Part shown: positions 56,238-64,000 of the stretch, in pieces | How positions within the stretch are numbered: the stretch's first letter is position 1 | How the letters are laid out: each line of letters begins with the position of its first letter | DNA from: Multifurca ochricompacta | Lineage: Eukaryota; Basidiomycota; Agaricomycetes; Russulales; Russulaceae | Direction of reading: 5' to 3' | Assembly: GCA_022496185.1 (NCBI GenBank) | Contig: WTXG01000044.1 | Coordinates: forward strand, 146,656-210,655 | Length of the DNA: 64,000 bases | The notes under the pieces: model-generated | The model's input: only the letters and a program-made list of their open reading frames with translations | What the model was told of the DNA's origin: nothing | Database searches by the model: none | Made by a program: the position numbers and the translations under genes

Positions 56238-59182
56238 TCACGCAATCGTAAAGCTGCCAGGTCGGCTCGTCAGGAAACGCCAAACCAAAATAGGGGTAAG
56301 AAAAGTAACTCACGCATCAGAATGCCAGCCTTCACCGGCTACAGCAGCCTCCGCGCGTTCCTGTGCCTTTGTTGCCCAACCTGAAGGATGACCATGCTCT
56401 GGTAGAATTGCGGAATCGCGCTTGGCGACGACCTTAAATTGGCTCTTGCGTTCCGCGGTCTTCGCACTGGGACTCTCCTCCACATCCTCCTTCTTGCGCT
56501 GGAATGCAGCACGCAAAACATCCATATGTGAACTATCTGGAGAAGCGCGTGCTTCATCCACGCGATCGCGTACTGCGACGAGCTGGCCATCGACATATTC
56601 CATGCCAGTCGTTATGGCATCTGCAACAGCCTTCTGGATTTGCTTTTTAATAAGACCCGTAGCTAATGGCCGAAGGGTCTTGTAAAGAATGTCGTGTTTC
56701 GAATCGCGTATCGAAAACCTGAGTGAGTCCACCTTTACACGTACGCTCTTCACCTTGAAAACGGATGATTTGTCTTTGTCTGAGGAGACGAGATGCACAG
56801 TGGCCTGCAATGCCGTCAGTATCCAAATAGGGGAAGAAGTGAATAACACCAACGCTGAGTCCGTGTCCGCCGAGTACAACATCAGCGAGTCCCGAGTCAG
56901 TCAGCTTAGGGATGCCAGTTTTCTTGCGGAAGTAAAACGCAACGTCCCGCATGTCCGCCTGAATATGCCCGAACATAAGAGTAAACTCGTGGTGGCTGAC
57001 GTCATTGATCGTGTTATAGGGCGAAAACTTCATAAAGTTGTTCACTTCAAACGACACAATGTTCGGAAAGAGGTTACGACCTTGAAGTGTAAGGTTCTCG
57101 ACGACAAGATCCAAAGACTCGTCCGTATACTCAATACGCGGAATAGGAATGTGCCCGACCTTTGGAGCATGTTAGACCAACAGATGACGAGTCTGAGCAA
57201 AGATGTCTTACGCGGTCGACAATTGATGGAAGGATAACCTTGCGTATGTCCATCCATAAGTCGGGCTTAAACTTGAGGCTCCCCTCACTGTCGAAGAGCA
57301 AGTCACGAGTAAGGCGCGCCCAATCATCACCGAAGCGTTTATTAAGTGGGTCTTCACCCATAGCGCTGAACCAGGTACCAATCGAATCGAAGAGGCGATC
57401 GAAGTGCGCCTTATACTTCTCGTCATAGAAGCAGCGGCCAGAATCGCGTATCTCGCGACCATCAGAATTGCATTTCGACTCAAGAACGTAGCCAGGCTCA
57501 AGTAACACCTTTCGCGAGAAAGTGTCGACTGATTGGAACCACTTGCGGAACTCTTCGTCATTCTTAGCATCATCAATGAGATTATTAATGGCATCGAAGA
57601 TGATGTCCATGCATTTGCCATTGGCGAAGCGCTCGAGTAGAGTGCGTATCTGAACGGTTGAGGTCCGCAGTACATCGTCCTATGTGAATCAATGCATCAA
57701 CTCTGGTAGAGCAATTATTTGAAAGATCTGATTACGTCTGCGACTTTGCCACCGGCTTCTTTCGCCTCGCTAGCAATATGCCTGCCATGACCGGCATACT
57801 CCTCAATCATGGAAAGGAGCCAACGAATGCTTTCCTGATGGTCATTGTGCTTCTGACATTCCAGAATGGCCTACAAAAATCATCAACACATGAAACAGGG
57901 CTCCCATAGTGCACATACCTTCTTGCCACGGTAAATGAATTGTTCGCGACGATCTTCAGGAAAATAATCCTCTGCGAGAACTTTTCGTCCTTGTTCAATC
58001 TTCTCATGTGCAATGTCTTTATGTTCTTGGGCAATCCGATCGGACAAACCATTCTGTGTGGGCAACATGAGAACGATGCATGCATATCACGAGGGTGGTC
58101 CTCGGGGTTACCTTCAGGTTCTGGAAGCGACCTTTGAGACCTGATTTTTTGTCGTCGACTTCGGCGTCCGGGTCGTTTGCTTCGCTTTGGAAAACATTCG
58201 ATCTGTTACGACAGTAATCGGAGAGGAATACATACCCTGCGATCCCATTAGCCTCGGCATATGTAGTATCACGAGCTTCATATACACAGTCCTGCGCCTC
58301 GTTGACGGCTTGACTTGCGGAGTGCACCTGACCCTCATGCTCAACCTCCGTACCCTCCTGAGGGTGGTGGCGGATGGCAGTATTAGTTCCAGGAACGTCA
58401 AGTTCTGCAACGGGTGTCTCCCCAGGCCCGACTTGGCGTCCGCCGGCTGTCTCGAACTGATCGACCGGAGCAGGCCGATCGATATTTGTGACAGCATCCT
58501 GATCGGGGCGAATATTGTCTGCTGCGTGGAAAGCTGCGCGAGCAAGAATATCGCGGCCGATAATGGAGAAGTCGGAAAGGAGTTTGCGGACTTCAGAGTT
58601 GGTCGCAATAAGGTTCCCTAAAGTACGAAGGTGGCAGGCAGCTGTGTGTTAAAATTGGTAAGCAAGGACGATGGTATCAATAACGGACGATACGCACCCT
58701 GACGGCTATCATCTTGGGCTTTTGCCTTGTCGACGGGAAGCACGTCGTTCGCATCCTTCCTTGCATGGCTGAGGTCCACGTGGTGGGTGTTCCACATAAA
58801 GTTTTGGAAGAGTTCATCTGCATTCTTCTCCTGGACAATAAGGCGGGCCGTCTCAATGATATCACGACAATCTTGAATGAGCTTGCGACCTTCCGAAGAG
58901 AGTTCGCCTTGATGTACGAGAGAGTGGGCGAGTGTATATTTGAGAGCGGCGTCTATCTGTTGATTAGATGGGTAACGTCCTTGACGAAAGGCCTGAATAA
59001 CAGCATAGAAGCGGAGCTTAAAAAAAGGCAACAAAACAAAATCAATTAATTTTTTTAATAATAAGGAAGTGGTGTACTTTTCGATCCACATCTGCAGCCT
59101 TTTTGCGCTTATCCACGGGAGCAGAGACGGCATTCTTGCTGGGATGCTCTGTGGTATCTCTTGTAGTGTTGGGAAGAGACAT
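56238..59182 (-). CDS. HAM1-like protein (DUF5923/DUF4449), putative lipid-binding
   Basis: Starts at ATG 59182 (MSLPNTTRDTTEHPS) and ends, after a GTGAGT intron, in a small last exon with stop at 56238-56240. In order: a charged N-terminus, AVIQAFRQGRYPSNQQIDAA and NADELFQNFMWNTHHVDLS (~58990-58780), IIGRDILARAAFHAADNIRP (58560), EHKDIAHEKIEQGRKVLAED (58010), KNDEEFRKWFQSVDTFSRKV (57550), GDDWARLTRDLLFD (57330), SLDLVVENLTLQGRNLFPN (57115), and the C-terminal PLATGLIKKQIQKAVADAI (56670) and GHPSGWATKAQERAEAAV (56390). These are the N- and C-terminal HAM1-like domains of fungi, related to tubular BPI-type lipid carriers. Several internal introns of ~50 nt are needed. A lipid-transfer role is inferred. 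It appears intact. Confidence 0.82.
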
Positions 59183-59449
59183 GATGAAGTTGGTTGAAAG
59201 TGGAGCTAAAGAGGCGAAAGACAATTCATGTCTATCTTACGTCTATATAAATAAAATAAAATAAACCAGAGAAGGATGACGACGTCACTTGAGCTTGAGG
59301 AACTGGGGGTTAAAGCCAACGCCGTGACGTCATTGATTGTCATTCAATTTCATGCATACATACATCACGTGATTAATACCAAGGCGCATATAATCCACCC
59401 ATATCCATATCATATGGTCTCATAAATGCATTCATCCACCCCCACCCAT
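59183..59449. other. Intergenic region
   Basis: Promoter side of the HAM1-like gene and 3' side of the dehydrogenase gene; includes repeated TAAAATAAAATAAA at ~59250 and no coding frame. Confidence 0.45.
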
Positions 59450-60708
59450 TCATTGGGGGAGATACAACTTATTCACTAGGGCACCCTTCTCCAATACCTT
59501 TTCCTTCCAATCCCGTTCTAGTTCCGTGATATCCCAGCAAGCAGAAGAGTACCTTTGTAGGCCATCATCACCCAACCAATCCAGAGCAGCAAGAGGGTAC
59601 GTACCGCCCGTTCAACCAGTCCGCATTTCCAGCAGCCAAGTGTAATATATAAGCGGACGCTAATCCCACAGTGTCATTAAACAGCTCAGCTGGGTAACCA
59701 GTCGCTTTCGAGAGCTCTGTGAGAATAGCGCCCGGATGGATCGGGAATGCTAGCACTTTCGGATGTTCTGTATTGGCAACTTAAGCACGAGTCCCTAACC
59801 CCTCCAACTCCAAGAAGCACAAATGGCTTACCAATGGGAACAAATTCCATAAAGCGTGTGAGTGCATGCTTTGAGACACAATAATCACTCGCGAAGGGTA
59901 CGCGGAGTTGCGACGAGATGGAGGTTATTGCGATGATGCGACCATGTGACTTCTCAAGGTGCGGCAGTGCATACCTTTATGCATAGCATAGAGTTAACAA
60001 TGGCCGTTCCTATCACTATCAGAAACGACAGACGCTCACCGAACAACATTGAAGACACCGCGAAGATTGATTTCCAAGGTATTCCACCAATCATATGGAT
60101 CCGTCTGCGAGAAGGCTTTGTATTTCAATTAGTTTCAATATGTGGAGGCGCCGAGCGGCAAAAATGTTTGGCGCACCGACTGTCATGCTACGCGCCGTAC
60201 CAGCCGCCGCGACAAGTACATCCACGCCGCCAAATCGCTCAACCGCCCGTGTCACAGCCACTTCGACCTTCGCCGGGTCCATCACGTCCACTGCAGCTTT
60301 CAAGATCTGCGCATTTGGGACTTGTTCCAGGATCCGACTTTCCACCGCATCGAGCTGAGACTCGGTCCGCGCAACGAGTACTACGGATGCTCCCGCACTA
60401 GCGAACGTGAAGGCGGCATCTTCGCCGATGCCTCGTGATGCGCCTGTGACAATGACACATTTGCCCTGGAAAGCTTGATTGGAGATGAGCTGGGATGGGT
60501 CAACAGCAGGGTAGACGCTATAAAAAGCCTCCTCGGTTTGGGCTATATTAGGTAGTTCGAGAGAGCGTACTCGTGGTGCAATGTGACGGGGGGCTCTTCG
60601 TCACTGCCAATGAGACGGCGTAGAATATTATTACTGGTAACGTCAATTTGAGAGAAGGATATAGGAATTGGATGAAAATACGAAGAATCACCTGGATTCT
60701 TTAGACAT
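59450..60708 (-). CDS. Short-chain dehydrogenase/reductase (SDR)
   Basis: Minus strand; likely start ATG 60708 (MSKES, then a GTGATT intron), stop TGA at 59450-59452. The cofactor motif TGASRGIG follows KCVIVTG near 60450. ESQLDAVESRILEQVPNAQI and VDVMDPAKVEVAVTRAV follow, then an NNAG-like segment that reads AAAG. Next exons give DPYDWWNTLEINLRGVFNVV (~60080), RIIAITSISSQLR with DYCVSKHAL (Ser, Tyr and Lys of the active site; ~59910-59870), HPGAILTELSKATGYPAEL (~59730) and a last exon CWDITELERDWKEKVLEKG. It probably reduces or oxidises a small alcohol or ketone with NAD(P); the substrate is unknown. The exact donor after GTARSM is unclear. Confidence 0.85.
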
Positions 60709-61017
60709 GTTGCCGTAGACAAAGAAGAGATCTGTCGAGGGAAGGGTGGGACCGATTATTGAAGTGTTTGTGTGCGACTACAAATAGGGGCAGATTTGGA
60801 TTGAAATTGATCACTTGCAAACTCGTCGCGTAGTCGGGAAGTTTGTTAGATATATTCGGTTAGGATATCGCCTATTTACTACTCCGGAGTAATGAAGCCC
60901 TTAATGGTCATGCTGTAGCCGAAAAGGATGTTCAAGAAAATTATATATTGTTTGTGTCCAAATCGGTACAGACAATTGAAGTAGCAATAATACCCAAATT
61001 AGTACGGACGGGGTCAG
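60709..61017. other. Interval upstream of the dehydrogenase gene
   Basis: Promoter side of the dehydrogenase; otherwise AT-rich with no coding signal. Confidence 0.4.
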
Positions 61018-61380
61018 TCTTAATGAACGCGGCCTGAGGTTTAGATAATCCAAACTACTTAGAACGGTAATTATGTTTTATAAATTGATTAGTCTTTTAG
61101 GTAGTTCGCGTTAGCTACTTATGTAAAGATAAGATAACAGAATACTCACTTGGTCAGAACTGAAGTGGCGTCCTTAAATACTGTAGTAGAAGAGTGTGCT
61201 CATAGTAACTAAGACAGTAAAGGATTGTGTCTAATCAATCAAGGTATCTCAAGGTATTCACTGGCACAGGAAAGTAAAATGCAGTCCGAGTGCTGCTGCA
61301 CAGCACACAACTCGCTTATCAGTACTGCACACTTGGCGATTGATCCGAGTTGGCGATTGATCCGCTTCCGACAGGTCTTC
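61018..61380 (+). repeat. Dispersed ~400-bp repeat, copy 2
   Basis: Same block order as 10362-10760: CTTAATGAACGCGGCCTGAG, ATAATCCAAACTACTTAG, AAGATAAGATAACAGAATAC, AAAGGATTGTGTCTAATCAA, CACACAACTCGCTTATC, GATCCGCTTCCGACAG. The GTTGGCGATTGATCCG motif is locally duplicated. Confidence 0.7.
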
Positions 61381-61839
61381 GGTCAAGATCTCTCCACTTA
61401 GGTACCGGTTCTCTTCTCTTCTTGCGAGACGGACCCGCCGTCCATTGCTTGTCTCTAGTAAGTAATAAGTAATGGAATATTGAAAATGTGTTTTCATAAA
61501 AGTCACAAAAGGTCATATTTTCCATGGAACCAAGCCCAGCGCGTAGTTTAATTCTCGGGTTTGGAATCAAGATGAATGATGCGAATCATCCTCGGATCTC
61601 AGTGGCGTTGTATTGATTATATTGTATTGAAAAACTTTCTTCTTGAGCGCAGCTGAAGTAGTCAGGTAGCGCGGCAAAACTAATCGAATCGTGGTCAAAA
61701 CTGAATAGTAAAATTCTTAATACTTGTCCGGCACACACGGATAAAAAAACCAATGATACGTGTGGTTGGTCGAGAGATACCCCCCACTGTAGCCAACCCC
61801 ACACTTCATTAGCCATGACTTTCATGTCGATTCCACTCT

Positions 61840-61935
61840 CTGTTCGCCACCGTAGTTACATTGTCATGTAGATGTAGCCGCGCGATTTGTGCCATCTGAT
61901 AGCGCGTAATAAAATCGATTCCAAAAAAAAAAACC
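61840..61935 (+). repeat. A-tailed retroposon, 3' end copy 5
   Basis: GTAGTTACATTGTCATGTAGATGTAGCCGCGCG..., TAGCGCGTAATAAAATCGATTCC and 11 A residues. It matches the 3' ends at 9734-9809 and 41310-41372. No target duplication recognised; probably 5'-truncated. Confidence 0.65.
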
Positions 61936-62835
61936 ATTCATAACTGAATTATCTTGCTAACCATTTAGGTAGTGCTTATCTAACCTCAGCTGCGATTTAT
62001 CAATCCCCACCTCTTTTCCTCTGACCCATGATGAAGATGAATGGAAACGACGAGACGGCAATCACGGATCAGCGCGAACGGACACCAGCGAAAGGGGGAA
62101 ACTCGGGTGACAGGTGACCGGTGAAGGTGACGGTAAAGATGACATACCGAAATGATCACCTACCATCGACCAGATTTCACTTTTAATTTGACATGTGACT
62201 CAAAAGATGTCAGGTGAGTTTTGAGTGACATCCAAACTAGAACAAATAATAGGAACCGGAAAGAACGGGAAAATGGCCCGGCGGAGCATGCAGTTAATCA
62301 ACGCTATCATAGTCTCTCAGATTCTCCAGCTGTTACGTTCAAAGCTCGGTTTGCTGATTCAAAGTCTAATAGTTCAGAAGGTGAGGCAGTTACTTAGTGT
62401 GCAGCTCAAGTAAAGAGGGGAGATTCCGGGTCACAAAGCTACGTAGTACACAGAAGCTCAAGACTAAGGAATACAGCTTGAGTATATGGGAACTTGAATA
62501 GACATGAAGGAGGATAATGTCACCACATTAAGGGTGCTGCTAAGGTTTGAGGCTAGTAAAAGTAAACGAGGAGGAAAAGTTGTACGTTGTAGTATCGTAC
62601 GTTTCTAACTGTATAGCATAGGGAAAGGTATCTGATCATATATTGTAACACCAGCCATAAAAAAGATATCTTATTAAACAAAACTGTCTTGAAATGAGAG
62701 CATGTGCTCTGGTATGAAAATGAAGGGATGGCCAGTGCCCAACCTATCCTTACAACAATGATCCTGCAAAGACATATACATACAAAGTAGTCCCATTGAA
62801 TTTTAGAATGTCCTTAAAAAGTGCCACTTGTAACT
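61936..62835. other. Interval without a recognisable gene
   Basis: The first ~700 bases show nothing convincing. The last ~150 bases (CCAACCTATCCTTACAACAA, CAAAGTAGTCCCATTGAATT) match the 3' flank of the ankyrin genes at 11440-11540 and 21700-21850. Confidence 0.5.
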
Positions 62836-63357
62836 CTACACGTTAATCCTCGCACCGCTCTTGATCAGCCATTTCTCGATCTCCACATGTCCATTGTCTG
62901 CCGCTGCCTGCAGAGCATATCCATAAGTGCTGCCCTCTGCATTGACATCAGCGCCATGGTCTAGCAGCCATCTCACCATCGCCATTTCTCCATTCTCTGC
63001 CACTGTGTGCAGAGCATATCCATGATAGCCGCCCTTTGCATTGACATCAGCGCCATGATCTAGCAGCCATTTCGCCATCTCCAGATGTCCATTGGATGCC
63101 GCTGCCTGCAGAGAATATCCATAATGGCCGCCCTTTGCATTGACATCAGCGCCATGGTCTAGCAGCCATTTCACAGTCTCCAAATGTCCATTGGATGCCG
63201 CTGTGTGCAGAGCATATCCATAAATGCTGCCCTCTGCATTGACATCAGCACCATGGTCTAGCAGCCATTTCACAACCTCCAATTCTCCATTGGATGCCAC
63301 TGCCTGCAGAGAATATCCACAATTTCCGCCCTCTGCATTGACATCAGCGCCATGGTC
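62836..63357 (-). pseudogene. Ankyrin-repeat fragment of the NLR family
   Basis: About five ankyrin repeats (LLDHGADVNAEGSIYGYAL, EMAKWLLDHGADVNAKGG, and so on) ending with the family C-terminus KSGARINV and stop TAG at 62836-62838. Coding similarity extends upstream of the first Met at 63300 and stops abruptly near 63357, so the Goodbye and NACHT parts are missing. It cannot be a complete receptor, but the repeat frame itself is still open. Confidence 0.85.
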
Positions 63358-64000
63358 TTGTCCTGGATGCGCATTTTTGGCATCCCGGACCGATTGAAAA
63401 CCATCCTGAGGGCATCATGCGATTGCGTGTCTTGCAGAGTCGATCTTCTTTAACTTAGATAAGATAAGAAGGAGTTCGGACCGTCTGACCTGGTCCACGG
63501 ATGCAAAGTAGTCGCTGCCCTATGCAGCAATGGACACTGATAGATACACGTGGCCATTGTTTGAGTAATACAAATTAATGATTTGATTATAGAGTGATCT
63601 AAAGTAGTCTAGTATGTATTTTAGATGATGCCAGACCGGCAGAAACGATCGTGCGTTAGTAAACAAGATGTGTCAGGGTACTTAAAGAGTAAGCCACTGA
63701 TAATTACTTAGATTTACATCGCATGCTCGATCGGTTTTGGTATTTCGTAGGATAGTACTAGAACGTATTTAAAGACACCCTGTAGCATGCTGCAGACCCC
63801 ATCTTGTCCTCTTGGGGCTGTAGGTGTGCTTTATATCTGTATTTACTCAGGCCCAGTGTAACGGGTGCTTCTATCCCGTGCTTGCTATGTTAGATTAGAT
63901 AAGATGTAAATGTCGTAGTAAAACTCAGAGGTGATAAAATCCTAGTTGGAAGCTGCCCAGAATGCGGAGATTAATGCATGCGTAAGGCTTGAAGCAGTCA
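63358..64000. other. Terminal interval without a recognisable gene
   Basis: No coding signal. AGATAAGATAAGA-type short repeats occur at ~63456 and ~63895, and TTAAAGACACCCTGTAGC may be repeat-derived. Homology to the NLR family ends at its left edge. Confidence 0.4.

Overview
The window looks like nuclear DNA of a filamentous fungus, most likely a mushroom-forming basidiomycete (Agaricomycetes). The evidence is genes broken by many GT..AG introns of about 50 nt, Goodbye-NACHT-ankyrin NLR-type receptors, a giant DUF6606/DUF3638/DUF3645 protein family, Copia retrotransposons, and conserved fungal genes such as ATG101 and a HAM1-like lipid-binding protein. The species assignment is inference.

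Layout. (1) 1-9.64 kb is a three-layer retrotransposon nest. An intact Copia element (572-7126, LTRs differing at 4 of 512 positions, one open 1,440-codon Gag-Pol, TSD CACAG) sits inside an older, stop-ridden Copia element (1-571 plus 7127-~9638). That older element also took a solo LTR (8369-8877, TSD CTCTC). (2) 9.6-26 kb is an NLR cluster: an apparently open Goodbye-NACHT-ANK gene (11626-16368, minus; my eight-exon model gives 1,454 residues), a decaying paralogue (21852-25215) with two 1-nt deletions, an ankyrin fragment (20550-20700), and a Baeyer-Villiger-type monooxygenase pseudogene (17797-~19720). A further ankyrin fragment lies at 62836-63357. (3) 26.8-51.1 kb holds two tandem minus-strand copies of a ~3,050-3,100-codon gene (DUF6606 + DUF3638 + DUF3645) and a third 3'-end fragment (39190-39657). 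The first copy is wrecked by many frameshifts. The second (41509-51121) is largely intact but has at least two uncompensated frameshifts and one compensated pair. (4) 51.2-60.7 kb is a compact core-gene block, all on the minus strand: RRT8-type membrane protein, ATG101, tRNA-Ser(AGA), HAM1-like protein, and a short-chain dehydrogenase. (5) 60.7-64 kb returns to repeats and an NLR relic.

Between the genes there is a family of A-tailed retroposons (full-length candidate 40327-41372 with Pol III-like boxes and a 14-bp TSD; 26021-26307 with a 17-bp TSD; 17011-17303; tails at ~9734-9809 and ~61840-61935), a TIR element (16844-17668), and a short element inserted exactly in the stop codon of the intact NLR gene, which lengthens the receptor by 36 residues. 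Overall the first 51 kb reads as a fast-evolving receptor and repeat island beside a stable core block. The most unusual points are the higher-order ankyrin repeats of the NLR, its altered C-terminus, and SF2/SecA-like ATPase motifs that I read in the DUF3638/DUF3645 protein.
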